From Clusia tigrina (lineage: Eukaryota; Arthropoda; Insecta; Diptera; Clusiidae), in NCBI GenBank assembly GCA_920105625.2, contig OV050030.1, positions 143,372,291 through 143,436,290 on the forward strand: a stretch of 64,000 bases of DNA. Direction: 5' to 3'. The notes beneath the pieces were generated by a model. The model saw only the letters and a program-made list of their open reading frames with translations, was not told the DNA's origin and ran no database searches. The position numbers and the translations under genes are program-made. Shown in pieces: positions 35,801 to 47,704 of the stretch. How positions within the stretch are numbered: the first letter of the stretch is position 1; every line of letters starts with the position of its first letter.

Positions 35801-36613
35801 TGATGCATGCTTTCTTGCTCTGAATTTCCTTCGGCAATGGTATGTACATAGAACCAAGCTGTGCAGTAAACTTGTTTATGTTAACACTCAAGTTTAAGAC
35901 GGCTGACAATGCCCAACCACTATCACGTTCCTGGAATTCTTCCAACTTTTTCAGAACAACATCTCGAACATTTTCCTCAAACCAAATTTTCAGATTAGTT
36001 TCTTGATAAACTGTTACATTTTTTGTATTCATATATTTTAAATCCCAAACTCGTTTATCACTTTCTTTAATTACAAACTCTCCGCAGAATATGCCATTTA
36101 TCTTAAGGAAAGGTGTATCCCTTAAGATTTTCTTTATCTGGCAGTTGAAAACTTTACAGCAATCTTCCAAGAAACTCTTAATATCCTTATGAGTAAGGTT
36201 TATAATGACCTTGCACTTTGCACTTTGAATTCTATGATTAAAAAAAAAAAACATTTTTTAGTTAAGAACATTTGTTAATAATAATAAAATTAAACTCACC
36301 GTCTACGAAAGGTTGACTCAACATCTTCCCATTTACCTCTATTTGAGGTATAATTTTTTCTTCGTTTCGAAAGATTGGCGTCAGAATGCAAATGTAGATG
36401 CTTGCACCGAGCCCGATAACCTTTTACTACTCCTATAGCATCCATTAAATGATGTTTGGCGCCCACAGTCTCTGCTCTAGCAAGCTGCTTTTTAAGAGCA
36501 CACAAATCTTTAGTGCATGCTTTAACTCCTTCGTTAGCCATTAAATAGTTTTGTTCAGCATTTTCAAAGGCCAATTTGGCATTTTTAAAAAATTTATTTT
36601 TATTCAGGTCCAT
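32835..36613 (-). pseudogene. Polinton-2 protein-primed DNA polymerase B
   Basis: Family B polymerase that replicates Polintons from a protein primer. Exon 1 (36613-36300) encodes a Lys-rich N-terminus. A 68-bp intron (36299-36232, donor GTGAGT, acceptor AATCATAG) joins it in frame to exon 2. Then come the C2HC segment (CDRCLRYFHSQIRLQQH, about 35370), ExoI YADLECIL (about 35218), HDHCHLTG..RGPAH-like motif (about 34870), PolA DVNYQYGWAMS (about 34060), the PolB-type motif NAIFGKTIEN (about 33640) and PolC YTDTDS (33330-33349). Frameshifts near 35250, 34770, 34340 and 33840 inactivate it. A TATAAAAG lies at 36687-36680. Confidence 0.88.
36232..36299 (-). other. Spliceosomal-type intron in Polinton-2 polymerase
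   Basis: Minus-strand GTGAGT donor (36299-36294), T-rich tract, CATAG acceptor (36233-36232), 68 bp. Without splicing the upstream frame stops at once (CGG TGA); splicing yields FRR-IQSAKCKVII in frame. Confidence 0.75.
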
Positions 36614-36786
36614 TCTTTTTTAGTTGTTGCTCAATTGAAAATTATATGAAAAATATTCCAACAATGGAAAACATTCTCACTTTTATACTAAAGCTAGTAT
36701 ATACCTTATGCATGAAAAGTACACTTCATTCTATATCTGTATTTTCTGATAACAATTAAATGTTGAAAACTACACTTCATTATATA

Positions 36787-37345
36787 TGTTACCGCCGACT
36801 CTTTTATTTTCAATTCTCATTTTTTAATTTTTATATTATTTCCATCAAATTAGTTTTTAAATTAACTTTTTAACTTTCATCTAATATTTTGCACACTGCT
36901 GTGTATAAAATCTCACTTGCTGTCAACCATTTACCAAAATTCTAACTCCCTTATGTAGTCATTACTCTTTGAAATTGCAAGTTAATTTTCTATTCCTTCA
37001 TTGCCCTTTTGTTTGTCAATCGATCATATGTACACACGTACATGTGTGTATGTATATACGTAGCCCCTTGCTTTCGCATGTAAATATGTACCTACATATA
37101 ATTAACTGTCGGAGTGTCTTTTCTGGTTAGCAAAGAAACAACAAAAAAGGGCAACGAAGGTGACAGTAATATCAGTTCGATTTTGTAAGACCTAGAAACA
37201 AATTGTTTTTAAAGCGCAGCGCAAGTATAAGCGAATTGTTAAAAAAAAGACTTTGTTAATTTTGCATATAAAAAATAAAGTTTGAATTAAACAATAATTA
37301 AGTGCTAACAAAAGTTTGTTTATTCGTTTAAAATCGGGCTCAACA
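36787..37345 (+). repeat. BEL 5' LTR
   Basis: TGTTACCGCCGAC...GGGCTCAACA, 559 bp. Confidence 0.95.
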
Positions 37346-37555
37346 CTCTTTAAAAACAATTTATTAAAGTAAACTCGGTGAGCGGGAAATAATTAGTTTT
37401 CGCGATTTGACTATAAATCCGTTTGCGGTGTTTCAAACAAAGTCGCTCATCGTTGTAATACGGTAAATAAATAAAAAAAAAAAATAATTGAAAATAAAAT
37501 AGAGTCGCCCAGCATAAAAGAAATTTCAATCGGATTTTTAATTAAAGACTAAGTA

Positions 37556-40500
37556 ATGTCAGAAACCGATTTTAATTGCACCAAGTGCACCTTAAAAGAT
37601 ACCGAGCGTATGGTACAATGCGACTCATGTGACAAGTGGTTCCATTTTGAATGTGTAGGTGTGGACAATGATGTCGCTAATGTTAGCTGGAGCTGCACAT
37701 GTTGTTTGGCTCAAGCTGTCACCCAAAGGAATGACCCTAAGGCAAAGCAACAAATGCCGCCAGTGAACACCACGACCGATTTCTCTGCTGGAACACAGGG
37801 GTCATCGTCACCTAATAAGGATGTGCCCGTGGCCGACAATAGCAATTTGCCTGGACCATCATCAGCGAAAAATTTATCACAGCTACAAGGTCAAATGAAT
37901 GCTATAGCTGCAACAGCAAAGGCGAATATTCCGCTATTAAATAGCCTCGGTTACAGCAACATGGCGCTATATACAACAACTTTGCCCCAATCCACCGTAA
38001 CAACAACAAAGCCAACAATGACGTTGCCAACCAGTGTAAATACCGATCAGTGTATGCAACGCCATTTTGTGAACGCCAGTGGCCCAAACACGTCTGACTT
38101 ATCCTCTCAAACCCAGTTGCAATTAAATATGCTGGAAGAGGAAAAAGAACTTCAGCGACAATATTTAGAGAAAAAATATAAAATTCTTTCTCAAGGCGAC
38201 GTGAGGCAAATGTCGTGTTCCTTTTCAAACACCTTTACCGCTTTTCAGCCTACATCGGCACAAATTGCAGCCAGACAGGTAATACCCAAGGAGCTACCAA
38301 ATTTTGATGGGAACCCAGAGGACTGGCCACTGTTTATAAGCAATTATAAAAACAGCACCGAGATTGCAGGTTACACGGATGGTGAAAATTTAATGCGCCT
38401 ACAAACGAGTCTCCGTGGTCGTGCTAAGGAATTGGTGAGGAGTAAGCTGTTAATGCCGTCGATGGTCAACGAAATAATCCAGACTCTAGAAATGTGATTT
38501 GGCCGACCTGAACATATTTTGGACAACATGATAGAAAAAGCAATCAGAATTCCACCGCTGAAAGACAGGCTCGATTCATTAATAGAATTTGCTCTCACTG
38601 TGCGTAACATTTGCTCAACAATGGAGGCCTGCAATCTGGTGGCCCATTTAAATAACCCTATGCTGGTGAAGACTTTGGTAGAAAAGTTGCCAAATAATCA
38701 AAAGTTGAGCTGGGCTATGCACAAAAAAGATGAAAAGGCTCCAGTAGTGAAAGTGTTTAGCGATTGGATTTACACATTAGCAGCGGCAGCCAGCCAAGTC
38801 GTGCCCCCTGCAACCAGTAAGAAAACTGCATCGGTAAACACTCATCAACAAAATGCCACAAGCAAACCGAGTTGTTTTTCGTGCAAAAGTGGCTCACACA
38901 AAATTCAGAATTGTGAAGAATTTCAGGCCTTGAGTTTAGACGCAAAGTGGAATGTGGTAAAGGGAAATAAGTTGTGCCGTCAGTGCTTGAACCTTCACCG
39001 GCGTAAGTGTTTCTCCAATAAGCAATGTGGTATCGGCGGTTGTACAGCAAAGCATCATCCTTTACTACATAGATACATTTTAACAAGTAGCCCGAGCTCA
39101 GTAATCAATCCGTTAGCTGAACGCGTTGGAGACGTGAACGCTCATAACGAGAGCCGAAATGAAAAACCTTTCTTAAGAATTTTACCGATACGTGTTTTCT
39201 ATAATGGTGGTTCAATAAAAACGTTCGCTTTCCTAGACGAAGGATCTTCAGTGACCCTAATGGAGGAGGAGTTCTTCAACCGTCTCGGGCTTAAAGGCAA
39301 AAAGGAGCCCCTAGAGCTGCGCTGGACAGGTGACACAACTCGGTCGGAGGACGAATCGGCCAAGATAAATTTGGAAATCTCTGGCGATCAAAACGACTCT
39401 CGTTTTACACTCCACGACGTACGAACGGTGAATAATCTTCGCCTGCCCACACAATCTCTAAATTTCGACGATATCGTTAATAGCAATCCATATTTAAAAG
39501 GCTTGCCCGTTCAGTCATATTCTGATGCCAAACCCATGATTTTAATTGGCCTCAACAATTGGAGGGTAGCGGTACCAATAAAAATACGCGAAGGTGAACG
39601 CAATCAACTTATTGCAACAAAAACTCGCCTTGGATGGACTCTTCAAGGTAGTGGCTCAAAGTTTAAAACAATGGCGTCACTAAACATACATACGTGTGAG
39701 TGTGAAGACCGGTATACAAAATTACACGACGAAGTCAAGGAGTATTTCGCCCTAGAAGTGACCCAAGAGAAAAGTATTCTATCACCAGAAAACCAAAAGG
39801 CAATTCAGATTCTCAAAAACAGTTGTGCAAAAAACGATCAGCGATTTGAAGTAAATTTACTGTGGAAAGACGACGAGCCACAATTGCCAGAAAGTTACAA
39901 TGTTGCGTGCCATCGATTAAAGTGTCTCGAAAAGAAGTTTAAGAGGAATCCCGAATTGAGACAGACTATGCAGAAGGAAATCGACAACCTACTCTCAAAA
40001 GACTACGCTAGAATTGTATCTGACGCAGAATTAAATTCTTATAATGGTCGTACATGGTATCTCCCAATTTTTGTGGCTCTAAACCCGAATAAACCTGGTA
40101 AAGTCCGTTTAGTGTGGGACGCAGCAGCCAAATCCAACACTTAGTCCCTCAATGATTTTTTTCTGACGGGCCCCGACTTGCTCACGCCGCTGATGAATGT
40201 ATTGATCGAATTTCGAGTTGGACAAATAGCAGTATGTGGCGATATTGCTGAAATGTTTCATCGCATCAGCGTAAAAGATGAGGACATGCACGCCCAAAGA
40301 TTTTTGTGGCTCGAAAATGGAGACGTAAGTAAACCTACTGTTCTTGTGATGAAGGCCCTGACATTTGGCATTAGCTGCGCACCCTGTATTGCACATTTTG
40401 TGCGAAATAAAAATGCTGAAGACTTTCGAGAAATATACCCCCGGGCAGTGAAGGCGGTCGAGTCGTATCATTATATGGACGATTTCATTGACAGCATTCA

Positions 40501-43015
40501 AACTGAAGAGGAGGCGCTGGAATTGGCTTCCCAGGTCAAAACAATACATGCGGCAGGCGGCTTCCATATGAGAAATTGGGCGTCAAACTCACAATTAGTG
40601 AGACGGCATTTGGGCGACGGAGATATGACTGAAAACACATTTGGATCTATTGAAAAAGTTCTCGGTATGTATTGGGAATCCAATAATGACGTGTTTCAGT
40701 ACAATTCCAGATTCTCGAGGCTCAAAAGAAATGTGTTTGAACTCAATGTGGTCCCCACTAAGAGAGAAGTTCTTCAGGTCCTGATGTCCATTTTCGATCC
40801 ACTTGGTTTCGTCTCCCTCTATACTATAGACCTGAAGATTTTACTTCAAAACATATGGCGATTAGGGATAAAGTGGGATCAGGAGCTAAACGAAGAGTTG
40901 TATATAAAATGGTCGACGTGGCTGTCAAATTTGGATAACATTTCTTCTGTCATCATTCCACGATGTTATTCAAAATTATTAAAATTTACGTTCAACGTGC
41001 AACTGCATACATTTGTCGACGCTGGTGAAGACGCTTACGCCGCTGTGTGCTACTTTCGAATCCAGTTCAATGAAGAAGTCGACATCAGCATTGTAGCAGC
41101 GAAGTCTAAAGTCGCCCCATTGAAGCGTATTTCCATTCCGAGACTTGAACTACAAGCGGCTCTAATTGGTTCCCGACTAGCCGCAAAAATCCGAGGTGCA
41201 ACTCGTCTACGATGTACAGACAGCTTCTACTGGTCCGATTCTAAAACGGTGCTAAAATGGTTGTCCATGGATCCAAAAAACTTTAAACCATTCGTGATGT
41301 ACAGAGTTGGCGAAATTCTCGAAACAACGAACGTGACTCAATGGAATTGGGTCCCATCGAAATTAAACCCAGCAGACTTTGCAACAAAAATCTCCACTCC
41401 CAACAGTAACATGTGGTTCCAGGGTCCAGAATTTCTTAAGTCTGACGGATGTAATTGGCCAAAATGTTCCGATTTAGGAGGCACCAATAAAGAAGAGGTA
41501 CGCAATCATCTTTTATATATATCAAAACCGATTAACTTCGCTATGAATATTGAGTATTTTTCATGCTGGAGACGCCTATATAGAGCGCTGTCACAATTTC
41601 TACTGTACATAGAAAAATTGCAGTCTGTGGCCCATGGCAATAAAATACAAGATGAAACGCCTTTCGTTTGCATCCAGAAAGCTACAAATATTTTATTTAA
41701 ATATGCGCAAAAGAGCGAGTTTTCTGAAGAAATATGGTGCCTCAACAAAAAAAAGCCTATTGAAAAATCTAGCAAATTAAAACAACTTAACGTTTGCCTC
41801 GATGAGAATGGTGTTCTACGTGCTTGCGGTAGAGCTGATATATTAAGTTGCAACACTGCAATCATTCTACCCAACCATCATTACGTGACATTCTTAATAG
41901 TCCGATATTACCACGAAAACTTTCACCATTGCCTTCATGAAGCGACCATGTCAAAAATTAAGTCCATATTTTACATCCCCAGGTTGAGAGCGTTATACAA
42001 GAATGTACGAAATCAATGTCAGCGATGTAAAAATGAAGCAGCGGTACCCCAACCACCACAAATGGCATCTTTACCTCTGGCCAGGCTTTCCAGTTTCCAA
42101 CGGCCATTTACTTAAGTCGGCATCGACTTTTTTGGTCCCTTATACGTTACCGTGGGACGACACAAGGAAAAAAGATGGGGCGTTCTGTTTACATGGCTGA
42201 CCGTGCGGGCAATACACATAGAAGTCGCTCATAGCCTCAACACCGGCTCGTGCATAATGTGTGTACAAAATTTCACCAGTCGCCGTGGCTCTCCCAAAGA
42301 AATATACACCGACAACGAGACAAATTTTAAAGCCGTGGAGAGAATTCTACGTGAGGAAAAGCAACATCTCGACCTGAGAGAAGTTTCATCTAAAAAAGAC
42401 GAAATAAAGTGGCGTTTTAACCCTCCAGCAGCTCCGCATATGGGCGGTGCATGGGAACGTTTAATTCGTTCTGTAAAATCAATACTCTACGCAATATGTC
42501 CAGCCTTCAATTTCAATGACGAGACTTTAAGATGTGCCCTATATGAAACTGAATTTATAATCAACTCTCGTCCATTGACATTTGTAGCCCTAGACTCAGT
42601 TGACGACGACGCTCTTACACCAAACCATTTGTTACTTGGATCTGCAGCAGGGCAAAAGCCTTTAAATGACTTCGACTGCGACCTACGGCAACGATGGCAT
42701 CATACTCAGAAATTTGCAAATCAATTTTGGCGACGATGGGTACGAGAATATGGTCCAAGTTTGGTCCGACGAAGTAAGTGGTTCAACAAGGTACCACCAC
42801 CAGCCGTCGGAGACGTAGTCATCATAGTGGATGACAATCTTCCCCGCAACAGTTGGCCCAAAGGTATTATCATCGAAGTATTTCCCGCTAAAGATGGCCA
42901 AGTACGTAGTGTCAAAGTTAGAACGAGTACCAGCACGTACGAGAGGCCCGTAGCTAAAATTGCAGTTCTAGACGTCGGCAATAAGAAGGATGTCAGTAAG
43001 CTCATACAGCCTTAA
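37556..43015 (+). pseudogene. BEL/Pao Gag-Pol polyprotein with three in-frame stops
   Basis: One frame throughout, no indels, interrupted by TGA (38495), TAG (40142) and TAA (42113). Domains with approximate residues: N-terminal PHD-like zinc finger (8-50, CTKC...CDSCDKWFHFEC...WSCTCC); Gag DUF1759-type (240-420); zinc knuckle CFSCKSGSHKIQNC (about 440); aspartic protease FLDEGSSVTLM (about 558); RT with VWDAAAKS (854) and YMDDFID (976); A17-type/RNase H region with FYWSDSKTVLKWL (1237); integrase zinc region (about 1465) and core (DNETNF near 1586, GGAWERLIRSVK near 1630); DUF5641-type C-terminus. No env. Near-identical LTRs indicate recent movement despite the stops. Confidence 0.92.
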
Positions 43016-43035
43016 TTCGCTTACGAGGGAGGGAA

Positions 43036-43594
43036 TGTTACCGCCGACGCTTTTATTTTCAATTCTCATTTTTTAATTTTTATATTATTTCCATCAAATT
43101 AGTTTTTAAATTAACTTTTTAACTTTCATCTAATATTTTGCACACTGCTGTGTATAAAATCTCAATTGCTGTCAACCATTTACCAAAATTCTAACTCCCT
43201 TATGTAGTCATTACTCTTTGAAATTGCAAGTTAATTTTCTATTCCTTCATTGCCCTTTTGTTTGTCAATCGATCATATGTACACACGTACATGTGTGTAT
43301 GTATATACGTAGCCCCTTGCTTTCGCATGTAAATATGTACCTACATATAATTAACTGTCGGAGTGTCTTTTCTGGTTAGCAAAGAAACAACAAAAAAGGG
43401 CAACGAAGGTGACAGTAATATCAGTTCGATTTTGTAAGACCTAGAAACAAATTGTTTTTAAAGCGCAGCGCAAGTATAAGCGAATTGTTAAAAAAAAGAC
43501 TTTGTTAATTTTGCATATAAAAAATAAAGTTTGAATTAAACAATAATTAAGTGCTAACAAAAGTTTGTTTATTCATTTAAAATCGGGCTCAACA
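43036..43594 (+). repeat. BEL 3' LTR
   Basis: 559 bp, preceded by purine run GAGGGAGGGAA (the polypurine tract). Confidence 0.95.
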
Positions 43595-43675
43595 ATATAT
43601 TTCTATTTACTGAAAAGATTTAAGTGAAATCCCTCTTTAAATAAATAAAAACATTTTTTTTAGTTTTTTTATTTT

Positions 43676-44040
43676 TTATTTTAAATTGTATTTTTGAAAA
43701 AGAAATTTTAAACATAAATGTCCACAGTTGAAAGTATTGAATTTTTGTTTTTGTTTATAACTATATTCAATAGGGGCTTTTAAATAATTAACTATTTCAA
43801 GTGGTGGTTGTAAGTCGCCAAAACTATCAAAATATTCCTTATAGTTGTGATTTTTGTAGTACGCTACCCAATGTGTTCCACGACCGCTTGAGTCATCTAA
43901 ATTAACAATACCACATTCTTGAGGTAATGGTTTTTCAGGTAAAAAATCACGCATAAAAACACCTTTAAATGATTAAGTTGTTTACTATATTTATTCAAAT
44001 CTATATCTGTTAGTGGTCGTTTGGGTAGGTTCTTTAAAAG
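43676..44040 (-). pseudogene. Polinton-2 adenain-like cysteine protease
   Basis: Capsid maturation protease of adenovirus type. The main frame (43954-43676) has GTHWVAYYK (catalytic His), YFDSFG (Asp) and NCGHLCLKFL (catalytic Cys) in the order of the adenain triad. The N-terminal 25-30 residues (PKRPLTDIDLNKYSKQLNHL) lie in another frame at 44040-43960, joined by a one-base frameshift near 43965. It follows and slightly overlaps the PLA2-domain gene on the same strand. Confidence 0.88.
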
Positions 44041-44912
44041 TTTTTTGAATGTTGATTGTAATAAAAGCCAAATCCCTTCTTATGTGGTTTAAAATGCAAA
44101 CCTTTACCCATAGCAATTGACTCCATGTATCTATTGTGACGCGTAGCCTCTGCTAGTTGTTCCTTTCCATTTTTTATATTATTTATAGCTTTTTCAATAC
44201 CTGATCCACCAGTAGCTAAACTACCAAGTGCAGACAACGCTGTTAAAACTGGAATTAATGGAAGAAATCCACCAATTTTTGGTACTGGAATAACTCTCGG
44301 TATAGCAATATTAGATTTTTTTTTCTTTCTAAAACTTGAATTTACAGCTTTTTGAGCAATTTTAATAGCAGCATTTATATTATCAGGTTTTTCTTTTTTT
44401 AAGATTTTCAAGGTGTTTTTGATAGTAGTTGAAAATAATTTTTTATTATATCCTTTTATCTTTCTCTTTCTTCTTTTTTTCTTTAATTTCCTTGTTTTAC
44501 GAATGTTATTTTTCATTCCTAATCCAAATTTAACTTTTGTCTTCATTGCGTTTGTTACAAACCAAGCGTCTGCACGTTCTCTTAAATTACTATCTTTTGA
44601 TTTTACTCGTCCCCAAGCTTTTTCAGCTAATATTTGGTCAGCGTAATGTCTTTTATTTATATCTTTTGATTCTGAATATGCAATATCATGCTCTTTGCAA
44701 GCCGCATCCAATGGATTGATTCCTTTATCTCTTCTTGCTAAACGTTCTTTTAGTTTTGTTCCTGGTCCACAGAATTGATAACCAGGTAAATGTAGTTCAA
44801 AAGGTAATGCGTTTATTAAGTTGTTTACGAGTCCCCTGCCAATCTTAATCTGATTATGTGTATGTCTTTTGTTATAGTTTATAACCATTTTTTTGTTATA
44901 TAAAATAGTCAA
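44034..44912 (-). CDS. Polinton-2 PLA2-domain capsid-associated protein
   Basis: 292 codons, intact. Residues 45-52 YQFCGPGT are the Ca2+-binding loop and 69-79 DAACKEHDIAY carry the His-Asp catalytic pair (H75, D76) of parvovirus VP1-type phospholipase A2, which lets particles leave endosomes. The middle is very basic with a KKKRRKRK-like nuclear signal. Near 215-245 a Gly/Leu/Ala-rich hydrophobic segment (GGFLPLIPVLTALSALG) resembles the adenovirus core protein X C-terminus, followed by a Gly/Lys/Phe tail. Such PLA2 genes are known in adintovirus-like Polintons. The first Met or Met9 could be the start. Confidence 0.82.
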   Translation of the reverse strand: MTILYNKKMVINYNKRHTHNQIKIGRGLVNNLINALPFELHLPGYQFCGPGTKLKERLARRDKGINPLDAACKEHDIAYSESKDINKRHYADQILAEKAWGRVKSKDSNLRERADAWFVTNAMKTKVKFGLGMKNNIRKTRKLKKKRRKRKIKGYNKKLFSTTIKNTLKILKKEKPDNINAAIKIAQKAVNSSFRKKKKSNIAIPRVIPVPKIGGFLPLIPVLTALSALGSLATGGSGIEKAINNIKNGKEQLAEATRHNRYMESIAMGKGLHFKPHKKGFGFYYNQHSKNF

Positions 44913-44962
44913 GGCCCATTCGTGTTAGCATTGCAAATCGAAATGAGATATTTTCTACATAT

Positions 44963-45533
44963 TGAAACGTGATTGAATATCAGTGAAACGGGATTGCACA
45001 TTTTTAGGATCCCATCTGGAGCTTCAGAATGAGTGCACCACCCTGTGTGTTATTTAGTCAAGACAAAATCTATTCGAATAAAAGCTTCTTTCGTTGTAGA
45101 GATTGTGGTGTGAAGAAATATCTCGAAAGTAAGAACTTCCTGTATAAAGTTCTAGAAACATCGAGAAAATTCTACACTATTGTAGAATTTTCTACCGCAA
45201 CCATTCGAAACGTGCAAAGTGAAAGACATTCGAACAGAGATCGTGACAGTGTGTACATCGAGCATTATAATCGAAGCAGCCAATATTTGTGATTTGCAAA
45301 GTGATGAAATTCATTGTGAAATAAAGTACAAATTGTAAAGAAGTAAACTTTAAGCCTAATATTAAATGTGTAAATAGCAATAGTTAAATAAAGTTAGTTA
45401 TTTTAATTTAACTAGCGATTGTTTGATTACTACACGATCCACTGGTACGAATCCGAGTACAGAGAGTTAGAGTAAATTGTCAGGAGGGCAATTTCGTAAC
45501 AGAGTAAATTGTCAAGAGGGCAATTTCGTAACA
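44963..45533 (+). mobile_element. Solo LTR of the short gypsy-like family, TSD ATAT
   Basis: 571 bp TGAAACGTGATTG...GTAACA, flanked by ATAT (44959-44962 and 45534-45537). A diverged subtype with a different central part that still has GAA/TTC arrays (TTCTAGAA near 45152, GAAAATTC near 45172). It sits in the intergenic space between the divergent PLA2 and ATPase genes, so it may have displaced their promoters. Confidence 0.9.
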
Positions 45534-45577
45534 ATATAATTGAGAATTTATATTGAAAACATATATTATTTATCAAT

Positions 45578-46262
45578 ATGCGATTAAAGAAGCAACATAA
45601 GCAAATTTTAGTAAGAAATGCTGATGATATCTATATGCAAGCGAAAAAACAAAAAATTATTCATAGTTCACTTTTACCAAATTCAATACGTACACGTATT
45701 GCAGGACCATCAGACTGTGGCAAGACTAATGTTATGCTTAGTCTAATAGAAAGTCCTAATGGTCTTCGTTTCAAAAATATTTACATATATTCAAAATCTT
45801 TGTATCAACCAAAATATTGCTACCTAAAGAAATTGATTGATCCAATAAAGGGAATAAACCTTTTTACATTTTCGGAAAATGAAAAAGTTATAAGCCCAGT
45901 TAAAGCTAAACCACACTCCATAATAATATTCGATGATGTAATTTGTGATAAACAAAACACAATAAGAGATTATTTTTGTATGGGAAGACACAAGTTGATT
46001 GATTGTTTTTATTTATGTCAAACTTATACGAAAATTCCAAAACATTTAATACGGGATAATGCAAATATGATAATTATATTTAAACAAGATGAAATGAATG
46101 TTAAGCACATATATAATGATCATATTATCGGAGATATGTCATTTAATTAATTTATGAAGATTTGTAGTGAATGTTGGAGAGATAAGTATGGGGTTGTTGT
46201 TGTAAGTAAGGATGATCTAATAAATAAAGGATGATATCGAAAGGATTTGATAATTTCTTTCA
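45578..46262 (+). pseudogene. Polinton-2 FtsK/HerA-type packaging ATPase
   Basis: Genome-packaging ATPase. Starts MRLKKQHKQILVRNADD. Walker A GPSDCGKT is at residues 43-50, Walker B SIIIFDDV near 118-125, and a sensor-like FYLCQTYTKIPKHLIRDNAN follows. The frame stops with TAA at 46148-46150, but in the same frame the conserved C-terminus (FMKICSECWRDKYGVVVV) continues, with a second stop near 46232. So the copy is truncated by about 35 residues. Confidence 0.88.
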
Positions 46263-46349
46263 ATTATGAGAGACATGATGTAAAAGCTGATCAATAGCAG
46301 TTCGATAGCAGATTGATAACAGATATAAAGCAGATTAATATCATAATAT

Positions 46350-47678
46350 GTTGGAAGATACATTTCAACCTATAACAAAACCTCTGAATGAAATAATTGG
46401 AAACTTGAAAAATAAAGACAATATTTAAAGGACTGTCTATGATGAAAACTATGATAATGATGATGTTGAAGATGATGATGATAATATTGTTAATGATGAT
46501 AATGATAATAACAAAAACGATGATTATAACATGGCTTCTATTATAAAGGATAATGATTCATTAGCAAATAGTCAGAAATCACAAAAAAATTATTTTGATC
46601 AAAACAAACTCAAAAGAATGAAACAAAATAATTTATATGAAAACAAACTAAAAAAATTAAAAGATAATTATTTTAAACCAAATAAAAGAAAATTAAATGT
46701 GAATAGACAATTAAAAGAGAAAAGATATAACAAAATTACGGAACACAAGCAAGTAAAAAGTGAAAATGATGCTGATAAAGAGAATGTAGTTCCTAATACA
46801 GTAGTCCCTTTAATTACATCACAAGCACCATTTCCAATAAAAAAAAAAGCTAGCACATCAACAGACGATAGATATGAAAACAATCTAAAAAAATACAAAC
46901 AATTGAAAAGGAAATCTTATGAAAGAAATATAGAGAGTAAACAAGTTAAAAGAAAAAGTTATGATGTGAATGTACTCGTATTGCATAATACTATGCATTC
47001 CTTAATAACATCACAATCGACAACTGCAACACAAACAAAAGTAAAACGAAAGCGAAAAATTAAAACAAAATTAAATGATTTTAACTATGATGACAAGAAA
47101 CGGAAAACATTAAATCATTTGTTTTCGAAACGAAAAAGTAAGGGACAATTAAATAATTATAGAAAACGAATTAAATTGTATGATAGCAGTATTAGTAATT
47201 CAAATAAATAACTAAACAATTTAGAATTACTCAAAGATAGTAAAAAGTTAGATACACTATATGGTGTTAATGTTTATGAAAAAGAAAGATGGCGGTATGG
47301 ATATAAGAAAATAAAATTTAATACTGATAACAGCATTAATGTTGGATTTAAGATGACACTGGGGTTATTTGAAGTAGTATTTCAAACCAAACCTCTAAAT
47401 TACTCTAAAAATGACTTAAAAAATTATAAACAAATTTTAATTAATATCGTTGTATAATTAAAAAATTGTTTAATTCAAAAATAAACGCTTTAACGATAGG
47501 AAGCCGATTAAAATCATTCATCAATCGTAAGCCGAACTATATATATTGGGGTGATCCTAATGAATTAGTCAACAGATTACGTTTGCTTCTGTCATCAGAA
47601 AGCGTAGGACATAATAATCACAAAAACGAAATAGTTTCTATTATCGAAGAACTGAAAGAACCTAATATAATTCTGTAA
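46350..47678 (+). pseudogene. Polinton-specific protein of unknown function (ITKPLNE family)
   Basis: Follows the ATPase as in other insect Polintons. 46350-46420 encodes EDTFQPITKPLNEIIGNL; an Asp/Asn-rich low-complexity run follows; a Lys-rich middle (46531-47211, 226 codons open); then DTLYGVNVYEKERWRYGYKK (about 47250-47310) and, after frameshifts, YIYWGDPNELVNRLRLLLSS (about 47540-47600) and SIIEELKEP. I know this C-terminal pattern as a recurrent Polinton protein without assigned function. Stops near 46428, 47212 and 47455 break it. Confidence 0.65.
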
Positions 47679-47704
47679 AATCTAAATTAAAAACAAGCAC
47701 TGTC

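Larger units (their letters stand above)
36787..43594 (+). mobile_element. BEL/Pao LTR retrotransposon, TSD ATATA
   Basis: 6808 bp. LTRs at 36787-37345 and 43036-43594 are both 559 bp and by eye differ at three positions. ATATA flanks both ends (36782-36786, 43595-43599), the 5-bp duplication usual for BEL/Pao. It is inserted in Polinton-2 between the polymerase promoter region and the protease gene. One long gag-pol frame with three in-frame stops. A recent insertion. Confidence 0.95.

Noticed and set aside
40109..40567. 152-codon minus-strand open frame
   Set aside because: Antisense shadow of the BEL reverse transcriptase.
36787..43594. BEL element as an endogenous retrovirus with envelope
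   Set aside because: No frame remains after the integrase C-terminal domain before the 3' LTR, so there is no env.
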